From NCBI RefSeq assembly GCF_025359345.1, contig NZ_JANYGQ010000002.1, positions 1 through 64,000 of the forward strand: 64,000 bases of DNA, given 5' to 3'. Below, piece by piece: positions 52,839-61,137 of this stretch. The position numbers and the translations under genes are program-made. This DNA comes from Mucilaginibacter sp. Its GTDB lineage: Bacteria; Bacteroidota; Bacteroidia; Sphingobacteriales; Sphingobacteriaceae. The first letter of the stretch is position 1; every line of letters starts with the position of its first letter. The notes under the pieces were generated by a model. That model saw nothing but the letters and a program-made list of their open reading frames with translations, had not been told where the DNA came from and did not search any database.

Positions 52839-53044
52839 TTTATTGAACACTTTTCGGTATTGATTATCAAATGTAACGAATAATTATCGAAGCTATTATT
52901 CATTAATAGTCAACAAGGCAGCAGAATACACAAATGATTATTTCAAGAGCCGCTGATAATGTGTTTAAAATATTGACCACATAATTTTTCAGCTAACCAC
53001 TAATCTCTCACCCAAAAAACCTTTCCTCCTTTTACCTTTTTTAC

Positions 53045-53052
53045 TACCTTTG
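53045..53052 (+). promoter_or_regulatory. TAnnTTTG promoter of the cyclophilin gene
   Basis: TACCTTTG, 19 bases before the ATG. Confidence 0.6.
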
Positions 53053-53071
53053 CCTACTATTTTTAAAAAAG

Positions 53072-53509
53072 ATGAGCAAAGCAATTATCAAAACCGAAAA
53101 AGGCGACATGACCGTTGAGTTTTTTGACAAGGATGCACCAAACACTGTTGCAAACTTTCTGGGCCTGGCAAAGTCGGGCTTTTATAACAACGTGACTTTC
53201 CACAGGGTTATCCCTAATTTCGTAATACAGGGCGGCGACCCAACAGGTACAGGCGCAGGTGGCTCGGGCACACGTATCGACTGTGAATTAACAGGCGACA
53301 ACCAATACCACGACCGCGGTGTTTTATCAATGGCTCACGCTGGCCGCAATACCGGCAGCTCGCAGTTTTTTATCTGCCACAGCCGCGATAACACTGCCCA
53401 TTTAGACCGCAACCACACCGTATTTGGTAAAGTGGTTGAAAATGTTGAAGTGGTTGACGCCATTAAACAAGGTGATAAAATATTAGGAATCGACGTTATT
53501 GAGGAATAG
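53072..53509 (+). CDS. Peptidyl-prolyl cis-trans isomerase, cyclophilin type
   Basis: A 145-residue enzyme without signal peptide, so cytosolic. It has [19 protein letters not shown] (catalytic Arg in FHRV), [36 protein letters not shown] and [22 protein letters not shown]. It speeds proline isomerisation in folding proteins. Single gene with its own promoter. Confidence 0.95.
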   Translation: MSKAIIKTEKGDMTVEFFDKDAPNTVANFLGLAKSGFYNNVTFHRVIPNFVIQGGDPTGTGAGGSGTRIDCELTGDNQYHDRGVLSMAHAGRNTGSSQFFICHSRDNTAHLDRNHTVFGKVVENVEVVDAIKQGDKILGIDVIEE

Positions 53510-53585
53510 TGAATAAAGAGTGGAGCGTAGTGAGTGGTTTGGCAATTCAAAAACTACTCACCATGCTCAACTCACCACTTACATA
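53506..53585. repeat. Word-repeat palindrome between the cyclophilin and DUF5606 genes
   Basis: AGTGGAGCGTAGTGAGTGGT on the left and ACTACTCACCATGCTCAAC with TCACCACT on the right. It includes the last bases of the cyclophilin gene. Confidence 0.55.
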
Positions 53586-53596
53586 AATACATATAA

Positions 53597-54100
53597 ATGA
53601 ATTTACAGGGAATTGTAGCTGTATCAGGTAAGCCTGGTTTGTGGAGAGCTTTGGCACAAAATAAGACGGGCTATATTTTAGAGAGTTTAGATGCACAGCG
53701 GGCCAAGTTGATTGCAAACTTATCAACTGCTAAGCTTGCTGCATTGCACGAGATAACCATCTTCGGACTTGAGGACGATATTAAGCTGGTTGACGTTTTT
53801 GAGCGGATGAAAACCGCCGCAAGCGTACCGGATGCCAAGGCTGACGGCAAGGCACTACGTACCTTCTTCCGCGAAGTAGCGCCGGATCATGACGAGGAAA
53901 AAGTGTATGCATCTGATATGAAAAAAATTATCAGCTGGTACCAGGTATTAAAGGATTTTCCGTTATTTAACGAGGCTGATCCCGCAACTGAACCTGCATC
54001 TGTTGCCGAAGAACCTGCCGCACCGGTTGAAGCAGTTGCAGCAACCGAAGAAGCGCCCGCAAAGCCAAAAGCTAAAAAGGCAGCTGCCAAAAAAGCATAA
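53597..54100 (+). CDS. DUF5606-type protein
   Basis: A 167-residue protein. The first 120 residues match the Bacteroidota DUF5606 pattern: NLQGIVAVSGKPGLWRALAQ, FILESLDA-like turn, KISIYT-like IFGLEDDIKLVDVF, and a helical second unit EVAPDHDEEKVYASDMKKIISWYQVL. The tail is Ala/Pro/Glu/Lys-rich and ends KKAAAKKA, like a nucleic-acid-binding tail. Its function is unknown. Confidence 0.82.
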   Translation: MNLQGIVAVSGKPGLWRALAQNKTGYILESLDAQRAKLIANLSTAKLAALHEITIFGLEDDIKLVDVFERMKTAASVPDAKADGKALRTFFREVAPDHDEEKVYASDMKKIISWYQVLKDFPLFNEADPATEPASVAEEPAAPVEAVAATEEAPAKPKAKKAAAKKA

Positions 54101-54107
54101 AGATTTA

Positions 54108-54137
54108 TTTGTAGGGGCACAATACTTGTGTCTCTGG
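54108..54137. repeat. TTTGTAGGGG dispersed repeat, family D copy 2
   Basis: Matches 17882-17912 in the TTTGTAGRGnnnCAnnACTT pattern. It sits directly before a terminator. Confidence 0.5.
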
Positions 54138-54140
54138 AAG

Positions 54141-54167
54141 AAGCCGGGGAATTTCTCTGGCTTTTTT
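54141..54167 (+). terminator. Rho-independent terminator of the DUF5606 gene
   Basis: AAGCCGGGGA pairs with TCTCTGGCTT (10 pairs, two G-T), followed by T residues. Confidence 0.7.
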
Positions 54168-54182
54168 GTTTGAAAATTTGTT

Positions 54183-54330
54183 ATTACGAGCGAGGAACGA
54201 AGCAACCTCTACGCAGGACAATCAGAGACCCCAATATTTACAAACCCTTAAAAGCGGCTGATAGGTCAACACTAAGTTTTTACTTCATTGATTTGCATGT
54301 GCAGAGGTTGCTTCGTTCCTCGCAATGACG
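54183..54330. repeat. 148-bp palindromic element, family A copy 4 (reverse orientation)
   Basis: The core reads as copy 1 in reverse: GCGGCTGATAGGTC and TTCATTGATTTGCATG match the complement of copy 1. The left end has lost its first 9-10 bases of match. It is at a convergent junction. Confidence 0.85.
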
Positions 54331-54348
54331 CGCGAGAAGAAGTGTTAT

Positions 54349-55272
54349 CTAATCACAATTCAACTGCTTGCAATCCTCTTCCTCAATTTCGGGCTCGAAG
54401 GTGGCATGGTTAATATCCATGTGCTGAAGGCGGTGCCTGAGGTCTTTTTTGATACTGTTGAAGGTGGGCAGTAATTCAGAATTAATCACCAGGTGGGCAG
54501 TCAGTGCATTTTCGGTGGTGCTTAAGGCCCAAACGTGCATGTGGTGCACATCAATAATACCCTTGCATTTCATCAGTTCGGCCTTTATCTTTTCAAGCTC
54601 CATGGCTTTGGGTACGCCGTCCATCTCTAATCGAAGACTATCTTTAAGCAGGCTCCAGGTTCCCCTTAAAATAACGATGGCGATAATCAGTGATACTGCG
54701 CTGTCAATCCAATATAACTTCGTGAAATAAATTACCAGCCCCGATATAACAACGCCGAACGATACTATAGCATCAACTGCCATGTGCAGGTACGCGCCTT
54801 TAACATTCAGGTCGGTGTCCTTATCTTTAACGAAAAGCCAGGCGGTAAAGGCATTTATACCTATGCCAATAAAGGCTACCCAGGCCATGGTGCCGCCTGC
54901 CACTGTTTCGGTATGCATAAAGCGCATAATGGCCTCATAAATAATAAATCCCACCGCCACAAACAGTATTACGGCGTTAAAAAAGGAAACTATTATGGTG
55001 GAGCGTTTATAGCCGTAAGTATAATTATCGTTAGCGTTTACTTTTGTAAGTTTAAAAGCTAATAAAGCAAGTGCCAGGCTGGCTACGTCGCTTAAATTAT
55101 GGCCGGCATCAGTTAATAGCGATAGCGAATGGGTATACAGACCCGCAACCACTTCGATAACAACAAATGCCGAATTTAAAATGATGCCCCATATAAAAGC
55201 GGCGTTAAGATGATCAAGCTTGGGGGCATGATCGTGATGGTGGTGACCTGAATGATCGTGACCTGCTGACAT
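54349..55272 (-). CDS. Cation diffusion facilitator (zinc efflux, ZitB/CzcD-like)
   Basis: A 307-residue inner-membrane protein. The N-terminus is His-rich (SAGHDHSGHHHHDH). Six helices follow, with LTDAGHNLSDV (metal site in helix 2) and AVDAIVSFGVVI (helix 5), and a cytosolic C-terminal domain ending EEEDCKQLNCD. It exports Zn2+ and similar ions by proton exchange. The frame extends 16 codons further upstream, but those are word-repeat sequence upstream of a TATTTTTG promoter that is 4 bases before this ATG. Confidence 0.92.
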   Translation of the reverse strand: MSAGHDHSGHHHHDHAPKLDHLNAAFIWGIILNSAFVVIEVVAGLYTHSLSLLTDAGHNLSDVASLALALLAFKLTKVNANDNYTYGYKRSTIIVSFFNAVILFVAVGFIIYEAIMRFMHTETVAGGTMAWVAFIGIGINAFTAWLFVKDKDTDLNVKGAYLHMAVDAIVSFGVVISGLVIYFTKLYWIDSAVSLIIAIVILRGTWSLLKDSLRLEMDGVPKAMELEKIKAELMKCKGIIDVHHMHVWALSTTENALTAHLVINSELLPTFNSIKKDLRHRLQHMDINHATFEPEIEEEDCKQLNCD

Positions 55273-55276
55273 GCCG

Positions 55277-55284
55277 CAAAAATA
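55277..55284 (-). promoter_or_regulatory. TAnnTTTG promoter of the cation efflux gene
   Basis: Minus-strand TATTTTTG followed by CGGC and ATG. It fixes the start and suggests a leaderless mRNA. Confidence 0.55.
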
Positions 55285-55297
55285 AGAAATCAAAGAT

Positions 55298-55409
55298 GAG
55301 AACCAAGAGTCAAGAGTCAAGAATCAAGAGAAAAAACAGGAATCAGAGAAATTTCACTGAAATAATCTGAAATGAGCCGATATAAATTCTCTATTGGCTC
55401 TTGGTTCTG
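55298..55409. repeat. Word repeats (AACCAAGAGTCAAGAGTC) upstream of the cation efflux gene
   Basis: AGTCAAGAGTCAAGAATCAAG on the left and TTGGCTCTTGGTTCTG on the right. The words match those inserted in lpxK. Confidence 0.65.
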
Positions 55410-55422
55410 AAAAGATGAATAA

Positions 55423-56349
55423 TTAAAAGAAGATCAAATACAAAATCCCCAACATCAGCAAATACTTAACCGCGTAATACAAATTACGGTTATAAGCCTT
55501 TATGCGTTTGCCCAGTAATCTTATCGAGTATACATACCTGAACGCCTTATTAATGTTACCGGTTTTATCCTCGCCCATGTTTGGTGATACGGCTGCGGCC
55601 ATAATAAACCAGCCGAAAAACGCATTCCAGCCGCGGGCGAATATGCCTTTCACCGGGCGCTGCACATCACAAAACAGGATGATGCGGTCGGTGTCGGTTT
55701 TGTTTTCGGCGTAGTGGATATAGGTTTCGTCGAACAGCACATGCTCACCATCGCGCCAGGCGTAGCTTTGGCCATCAACTACAATATGGCAGGCATCGGA
55801 GTTGGGGGTTATCAACCCTAAATGATAACGTAATGAGCCTGCATATGGGTCGCGGTGCATCAGCAATTCGCTGCCGGCGGGTAACACGGCAAACATAGCG
55901 GCTTTTACTTCAGGTATCCCTTTTATCAGCTCAATAGTCTGCGGGCAGTATTTTTTGGCCGATGGATGAAAATCATCATACCATTTTAAATAAAAACGCT
56001 TCCAGCCCCTACGGAAAAAGGAGTTGAAACCCATGTCGTTATACTTGTCAGATCCTTTTATCAGTTCTTCGCGTTCCAGCTGCAGGGCTTCGTCGCGTAT
56101 AGTTTGCCAGTTGTCTTTTAGCTGGTTAAGCTGCGGGAAGTTATCAGCTGCAATGTAGGGCTTGTTCTCTACAGCAGAGAAAGCGTACATGGGCATATTT
56201 ATCGGAGCCATAAAGGTTGAATGGTCGGTTAACTGCCTGAAAAACTTAAACCTAACCTTACCGCGGTAATGAACTATTATTGTTGAAATAATTAATATGT
56301 AGAACAATATAAACTTGAAGGAAACGAGTTCGATAAGAAGATGCTGCAT
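55423..56349 (-). CDS. Aspartyl/asparaginyl beta-hydroxylase-type dioxygenase, LpxO-like
   Basis: A 308-residue protein with an N-terminal membrane helix (about 9-26) and a C-terminal one (about 295-308). In between lies a non-haem Fe(II)/2-oxoglutarate domain: His165-x-Asp167 in MHRDPYAG, distal His212 in DETYIHYAE and Arg222 for 2-oxoglutarate. LpxO hydroxylates the 2-position of a lipid A acyl chain at the inner membrane. The match is at family level, so the lipid substrate is inference. Confidence 0.78.
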   Translation of the reverse strand: MQHLLIELVSFKFILFYILIISTIIVHYRGKVRFKFFRQLTDHSTFMAPINMPMYAFSAVENKPYIAADNFPQLNQLKDNWQTIRDEALQLEREELIKGSDKYNDMGFNSFFRRGWKRFYLKWYDDFHPSAKKYCPQTIELIKGIPEVKAAMFAVLPAGSELLMHRDPYAGSLRYHLGLITPNSDACHIVVDGQSYAWRDGEHVLFDETYIHYAENKTDTDRIILFCDVQRPVKGIFARGWNAFFGWFIMAAAVSPNMGEDKTGNINKAFRYVYSIRLLGKRIKAYNRNLYYAVKYLLMLGILYLIFF

Positions 56350-56369
56350 AGATGTAACGCATTTTTTAC

Positions 56370-56377
56370 CAAAAATA
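56370..56377 (-). promoter_or_regulatory. TAnnTTTG promoter of the hydroxylase gene
   Basis: Minus-strand TATTTTTG, 20 bases before the ATG. Confidence 0.5.
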
Positions 56378-56455
56378 GGGCTATACGCTACACAGAGGGC
56401 GTTTTTGCCTGCAATTAGTGCGTTTTTTACAGTTTACTGACTGTCTGTTGATAAG

Positions 56456-56929
56456 TCAGGAATGATGATAAGGTTCGCCTTTAATAATGGTAAAAGCACG
56501 GTATAGCTGCTCGATAAAAAACAGGCGTACCATTTGGTGCGAAAAGGTCATGGCCGATAGCGACAGTTTATCGTTAGCCCGGGCATAAACAGATTGATCG
56601 AACCCATACGGCCCGCCAACAATAAAAACAAGGCTGGTTACTGATCCTACTGCTTTTTTATCAATATAAGCTGCAAACTGCTGCGACGTTAACTGCATAC
56701 CCTTTTCATCAAGCAGGATAACATAATCAAGTGCTGTTATTTTTTTTAGTATTAACTCAGCTTCCTTAGCTTTTTGCTGCTCCTGGGTTAGCGCCTTGGT
56801 GTTTTTAAGTTCGTCAATATCAACAAATACCAGCTTTGTATAATGTTTTAAACGCTTTACATACTTTTCAATGCCGTCTTTGAGGTAAGTATCTTCGGTT
56901 TTGCCAACGGTTAGGAAAGTAATTTTCAT
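56456..56929 (-). CDS. rlmH: 23S rRNA (pseudouridine1915-N3)-methyltransferase
   Basis: A 157-residue SPOUT-type enzyme. It has LDEKGMQLTSQQFA, then VFIVGGPYGFDQSVYARANDKLSLSAMTFSHQMVRLFFIEQLYRAFTIIKGEPYHH, the full RlmH signature that binds SAM in a knot. Usual length is 155-159. It methylates pseudouridine 1915 in helix 69 of 23S rRNA. Confidence 0.95.
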   Translation of the reverse strand: MKITFLTVGKTEDTYLKDGIEKYVKRLKHYTKLVFVDIDELKNTKALTQEQQKAKEAELILKKITALDYVILLDEKGMQLTSQQFAAYIDKKAVGSVTSLVFIVGGPYGFDQSVYARANDKLSLSAMTFSHQMVRLFFIEQLYRAFTIIKGEPYHHS

Positions 56930-56948
56930 TTACGAAGTTGTAAGACTG

Positions 56949-56956
56949 CAAAGTTA
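56949..56956 (-). promoter_or_regulatory. TAnnTTTG promoter of rlmH
   Basis: Minus-strand TAACTTTG, 19 bases before the ATG. Confidence 0.55.
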
Positions 56957-56971
56957 AGATATTGTTGAAAT

Positions 56972-57071
56972 GTTGTAAGGTTGTAAAGTTGGAATGTTAT
57001 AAATTCGCCTCCGGATACTGCAACGGTTACTATCACAACCTTACAACTTTGTAACATTCCAACTTTACAAC
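56972..57071. repeat. Inverted word repeats between rlmH and the MutS-like gene
   Basis: GTTGTAAGGTTGTAAAGTTG with GAATGTTA on the left, ACAACCTTACAACTTTGTAA with CATTCCAACTTTACAAC on the right. Confidence 0.65.
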
Positions 57072-57076
57072 AAAAA

Positions 57077-58888
57077 ATGGACATACTAACCGACTACCGG
57101 CAGCGCGCCGATTTTGCCCAAAAGGAAGCCGATAAATATAAAGAGCTGGCCAATAATTACTCATTGCTCCGGCTGGTGGCGTTCGGCCTTTTTATAGTTG
57201 CGGTTTGTATAGCTGTAAGTACAGATGAGATTACAGTAGTAGCTATAGCGCTGGTTATTTTAATAATTTGTTTTAGCTGGCTGGTAAACAAACAAAACGG
57301 CTTTGAAACCCTTAAGAACTATTTTTTAGACATTAAACGGGTTAATGAGAATGAAATTGGTTCGATTGAAAGCTGCAAAAATATTTACGACGATGGGGCG
57401 ATGTTTAACGATGACAAACATATTTACACCGCCGACCTCGATATATTTGGCAGTTACTCGTTATACCAGCTGGTAAACCGTGCTGCAACCTTCCCCGGTA
57501 TGGCTAAGCTGGCTTCGTGGTTGCACCAGCCTGCCGCTAAAGACGTTATAATTGAGCGCCAGCAGGCGGTTGATGAAATTGCCGGTAAAAACGACTGGAA
57601 GCTGGATATACAGGCGCACCTGTTATTTTCGTTGAAACAAAGCCGCGATCAAATAAAAAACCTGGTTGCTTATTTAAAAATCCCGGTTACCCTGCAGAGC
57701 GAAAAGCTGCTTGCTATTTATTGCCAGGCTTCGCCCTATATTTTACTGGCGTTAGCAATTGCCAGCATATTTTATGCACCTGCACGCTATATTCCGCCGC
57801 TTATAATGCTTGTTAATTTTCGTATCGTAAGCTCAAAGGCATCGCTGGTGCAAAAGGCGGATTTAATTGCCGGCAAGATAGGTACTACGCTGCATCATTT
57901 TGTGCTTGCGTTTAAAAGCATCGAGAACGAGGAATGGCAATCGCCTTATTTAAAAAGCCTGGCAATACAAATAAAAAACGAAAATGGGGAAAGTATATCA
58001 GGCAAAGTGGAGCAGCTTTCGCAATTGATAAATAAGCTTAACTACCGGCTTAATATGGTAATGCTGGTTGTTTTAAATGCAATTTTTCTTTGGGATATCC
58101 GCCAGTTGATTGCTATTGAAAACTGGAAGAAGAATAACCTGGTACACATAGAAGCAGCTTTTAATGTTGTTGCCGAATTTGAAGCGGTGATAAGTCTGTC
58201 GAGCCTGAGAATAAACTACCCGGAATGGTGCATTCCCCAAATTGTTGAGGGCGAAAGTTATACCCTTGCGGCCAAAAGCCTGGCCCATCCGCTTATAGGC
58301 GCAGACAAACGCGTAACTAATGATTATGAACTTACAGATACGTTTAAAATAGACATCATCACTGGTTCAAATATGGCCGGTAAAAGTACTTTTTTACGTA
58401 CCATAGGTATTAATACAGTGCTGGCACTTTGCGGCGCGCCGGTTTGCGCTGCTGAGATGCAGGTATCGGTTATTACTGTTATCACCTATATGCGCATAAA
58501 GGATTCGCTGAATGAAAGCACTTCAACCTTTAAAGCTGAGCTGGATCGTTTGCAAATGCTACTGGGTGCTGTGGAGACGGAAAACAAAGTTTTCTTTTTG
58601 ATAGATGAAATGCTGCGGGGTACCAACTCGGTTGACAAATACCGCGGCTCGAAAGCTGTTATAGAGCAGTTGATAAAAAAGAAAGGCGTGGGCATGGTTG
58701 CCACCCACGATTTACAGATCGCCGAACTTGAACAATCCCACCCGAACTATGTTCGCAATTTTTACTTCGACATACAGGTTATAAACGGCGAAATGGTTTT
58801 TGACTATAAAATAAAAGATGGCGAGTGTAAAACCTTCAACGCTTCACTGTTGCTTAAGCAGATTGGGATTGATGTGGGGGAGGAGTGA
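57077..58888 (+). CDS. Membrane-anchored MutS-family ATPase
   Basis: A 603-residue protein. Two hydrophobic helices lie near the N-terminus (about 30-47 and 52-70) and two more at about 218-250. It has no mismatch-binding domain I. The C-terminal part is a full MutS ATPase: Walker A TGSNMAGKST (429-438), Walker B FFLIDE (506-511), RGTNS and His544 in ATHD. Known MutS proteins are cytosolic DNA-repair dimers; a membrane-bound relative suggests some other role. It is an independent transcript. Confidence 0.85.
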   Translation: MDILTDYRQRADFAQKEADKYKELANNYSLLRLVAFGLFIVAVCIAVSTDEITVVAIALVILIICFSWLVNKQNGFETLKNYFLDIKRVNENEIGSIESCKNIYDDGAMFNDDKHIYTADLDIFGSYSLYQLVNRAATFPGMAKLASWLHQPAAKDVIIERQQAVDEIAGKNDWKLDIQAHLLFSLKQSRDQIKNLVAYLKIPVTLQSEKLLAIYCQASPYILLALAIASIFYAPARYIPPLIMLVNFRIVSSKASLVQKADLIAGKIGTTLHHFVLAFKSIENEEWQSPYLKSLAIQIKNENGESISGKVEQLSQLINKLNYRLNMVMLVVLNAIFLWDIRQLIAIENWKKNNLVHIEAAFNVVAEFEAVISLSSLRINYPEWCIPQIVEGESYTLAAKSLAHPLIGADKRVTNDYELTDTFKIDIITGSNMAGKSTFLRTIGINTVLALCGAPVCAAEMQVSVITVITYMRIKDSLNESTSTFKAELDRLQMLLGAVETENKVFFLIDEMLRGTNSVDKYRGSKAVIEQLIKKKGVGMVATHDLQIAELEQSHPNYVRNFYFDIQVINGEMVFDYKIKDGECKTFNASLLLKQIGIDVGEE

Positions 58889-58952
58889 GAGCAGTAGCAG
58901 TGTACAGTAGGCAGTAGTAAGTTGGCAGTGAGCAGTAGTGACCAACCCCTCA

Positions 58953-59045
58953 CGTCATTGCTGTAAGGAACTAAGCAATCGCGAATTATACTAGGCCGCT
59001 CTGCAAAGTCTGCGGTTGCCGCACTCGCTCTCCACTCGCAAAGAC
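58953..59045. repeat. Palindromic element, family A copy 5 (short, degenerate)
   Basis: CGTCATTG, GAACTAAGCAATCGCGAATT, then CTGCGGTTGCCGCACTCGCT. It aligns with copy 2 but many bases have changed. It is at a convergent junction, after AGCAGTAG-type words at 58885-58940. Confidence 0.65.
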
Positions 59046-59114
59046 AATCGGGGGGAACATCACAGCATCATTACACAGATTCCCGGCGTTGCTTATTGGG
59101 CGTTAATTTGTTGA

Positions 59115-59987
59115 TCAAGAAAAGTTTACCCGCTTACTTTCATGCACAAACAAAATATTAGCATGACTGGCCGGCAAACTCCCAAGTTTACTCACCTTAA
59201 ACTCCTCACCGTCCAGCTCAAAGTTATAAGCCAGGTAGCCAAATTGCCCCATAAGCTTTTCCAGTTCAAGGGCCCGGGCAGATGGCTTTCCATCATCGGG
59301 CATGTCGGCTTCCAGCACTACAAGCGGTTTATCCTGTTTAAGTATACCGGCGGCACCGTTCATCACTTCAACTTCCAGCCCTTCAACATCACACTTAATA
59401 AAATCTATAGGTTTTGGCCGGCCGGCAAGCGCGGTGTCGAGGGTTTTTATTGGTACTTCTACAACATTTCCGGCTGTGGCATCACTAACCACGCTGTTAA
59501 AGGCCGAACCGGAAACGTCATGGTTTAGCATTTTTGCCACGCCATCGTAACTGCCAACAGCGTAATTATATAAGCGGGTATTGGCGTTTTTTAAATTGAG
59601 CATGGCAATGCTGTGCGAAAACAGGTTTGGCTCGAATGAGGTAACACTGCCTTGCGTGCCAACCAGGGTTGAGGCCAATAGCGCCTCGTAGCCAAAATGG
59701 GTGCCAACATCAACAAAGGTATCCCCATCCTTCAGGGCCTTTAACATCAAAGCCGTTAAAGCTATTTCGGCGTAACCAAACGAAATGATGTGCGACGACA
59801 CCGTTTCGCCGGTAACCACGTGCATATTTTCGCCAAAAAACAAAGGCACTTTTACCACCTTGTTAACTTTGAGTTTTTGCAGCAAAATAGCAGGTAAAAC
59901 CGGCACGCGCCTCAAATAGCAGCTTAAACCGCCGCGATTATTACTGTCGATTGATTTTACAAACTTGTTAAACAGATTATTGCCCAT
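59115..59987 (-). CDS. FkbM family methyltransferase
   Basis: A 290-residue SAM-dependent enzyme. The SAM motif is FVDVGTHFGYEA (91-102), then VTSFEPNLFSHSI, NYAVGSYDGVAKM, and the later IDFIKCDVEGLEVEVMNGA. FkbM enzymes O-methylate sugars, lipids or natural products; nothing nearby fixes the target. It is monocistronic, and starts shortly after the sucD terminator region. Confidence 0.87.
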   Translation of the reverse strand: MGNNLFNKFVKSIDSNNRGGLSCYLRRVPVLPAILLQKLKVNKVVKVPLFFGENMHVVTGETVSSHIISFGYAEIALTALMLKALKDGDTFVDVGTHFGYEALLASTLVGTQGSVTSFEPNLFSHSIAMLNLKNANTRLYNYAVGSYDGVAKMLNHDVSGSAFNSVVSDATAGNVVEVPIKTLDTALAGRPKPIDFIKCDVEGLEVEVMNGAAGILKQDKPLVVLEADMPDDGKPSARALELEKLMGQFGYLAYNFELDGEEFKVSKLGSLPASHANILFVHESKRVNFS

Positions 59988-60053
59988 GCCGTAAAAGTAA
60001 TGATACTAACGGATTTAATTGTTTGCAAACGGTCGCCCTTACAAAATTTTCGC

Positions 60054-60081
60054 AAAAAAAATCCCGGCCCTAAGCCAGGAT
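60054..60081 (-). terminator. Rho-independent terminator of sucD
   Basis: On the minus strand ATCCTGGC pairs with GCCGGGAT (one G-T), followed by at least seven T. Confidence 0.75.
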
Positions 60082-60096
60082 TAAATTATCGTTTTC

Positions 60097-60123
60097 GTTC
60101 CCCCTTTAGGGGGTTAGGGGGCC
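60097..60123. repeat. CCCCCTAA repeat, family E copy 2
   Basis: CCCCCTTTAGGGGGTTAGGG, directly downstream of the sucD stop; related to 7819-7840. I recall similar repeats as frequent in Sphingobacteriaceae genomes. Confidence 0.65.
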
Positions 60124-60124
60124 T

Positions 60125-60997
60125 CTATTTAGCCAATTCTTCTGCCAATGCTGCACCAATTTCAGCTGGTGATTCCACCACGCGAATACCGCACTCGCGC
60201 ATAATTTTCATTTTTGCTGCTGCAGTGTCGTCGGCGCCGCCAACAATTGCACCTGCATGGCCCATTCTGCGGCCCGGAGGCGCTGTTTGGCCGGCAATAA
60301 AGCCTACCACTGGCTTAGTGCCATTTGCTTTGATCCAAAGTGCTGCTTCAGCTTCCATACCGCCACCAATCTCGCCTATCATAATAATGCCGTGTGTTTC
60401 GGGATCGTTCATCAACAGTTCAACCGCTTCTTTGGTGGTTGTTCCGATGATCGGGTCACCGCCAATACCAATGGCTGTAGTGATACCTAAGCCGGCTTTT
60501 ACTACCTGATCTACTGCTTCGTAAGTTAAGGTACCTGATTTTGAAACTACACCAACATGGCCTTTTTTGAAAATGAAGCCCGGCATAATACCTATCTTCG
60601 CTTCGTCGGCAGTAATAATGCCGGGGCAGTTAGGACCGATCAAACGGGTGTCGCGACCCTTAATATATTCCTTTACCATAATCATATCCTTTGTGGGGAT
60701 ACCTTCGGTAATACAAACAATAACTTTAATACCGGCTTCGGCTGCTTCCATTATAGAGTCTGCCGCAAAAGCAGGGGGTACAAATATGATGGACACGTTG
60801 GCGCCTGTTTCAGCAACTGCATCAGCTACGGTATTAAATACCGGCCTGTCCAGGTGCTGCTGACCGCCTTTGCCCGGCGTTACACCACCTACAACCTGCG
60901 TTCCGTACTCAATCATTTGGGAAGCGTGGAAACTGCCTTCTTTACCTGTAAAACCCTGAACTATTACTTTAGAATCTTTATTTACGAGTACACTCAT
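60125..60997 (-). CDS. sucD: Succinate-CoA ligase, alpha subunit
   Basis: A 290-residue TCA-cycle enzyme subunit: CoA-binding [45 protein letters not shown] and phospho-His247 in [10 protein letters not shown]. It works with SucC to make ATP or GTP from succinyl-CoA. The beta subunit gene is not adjacent. Confidence 0.96.
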   Translation of the reverse strand: MSVLVNKDSKVIVQGFTGKEGSFHASQMIEYGTQVVGGVTPGKGGQQHLDRPVFNTVADAVAETGANVSIIFVPPAFAADSIMEAAEAGIKVIVCITEGIPTKDMIMVKEYIKGRDTRLIGPNCPGIITADEAKIGIMPGFIFKKGHVGVVSKSGTLTYEAVDQVVKAGLGITTAIGIGGDPIIGTTTKEAVELLMNDPETHGIIMIGEIGGGMEAEAALWIKANGTKPVVGFIAGQTAPPGRRMGHAGAIVGGADDTAAAKMKIMRECGIRVVESPAEIGAALAEELAK

Positions 60998-61018
60998 TGG
61001 ATTTTTTTATTTGTAGCG

Positions 61019-61026
61019 CAAAGCTA
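61019..61026 (-). promoter_or_regulatory. TAnnTTTG promoter of sucD
   Basis: Minus-strand TAGCTTTG, 21 bases before the ATG. Confidence 0.6.
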
Positions 61027-61137
61027 AAAAAAATTTGCCCCCATACCCCGAAATGGATGAACAATTTTACAATTGACCAACCTTGGCTTTTGCTTAGTGA
61101 AAATACGTTGCCGACCAGGCAGGCAAAAACAGATTAA

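Noticed and set aside
55273..55320. Longer start for the cation efflux gene
   Set aside because: The extra 16 codons are word-repeat sequence and overlap a promoter element; the His-rich MSAGHDHS start is normal for the family.
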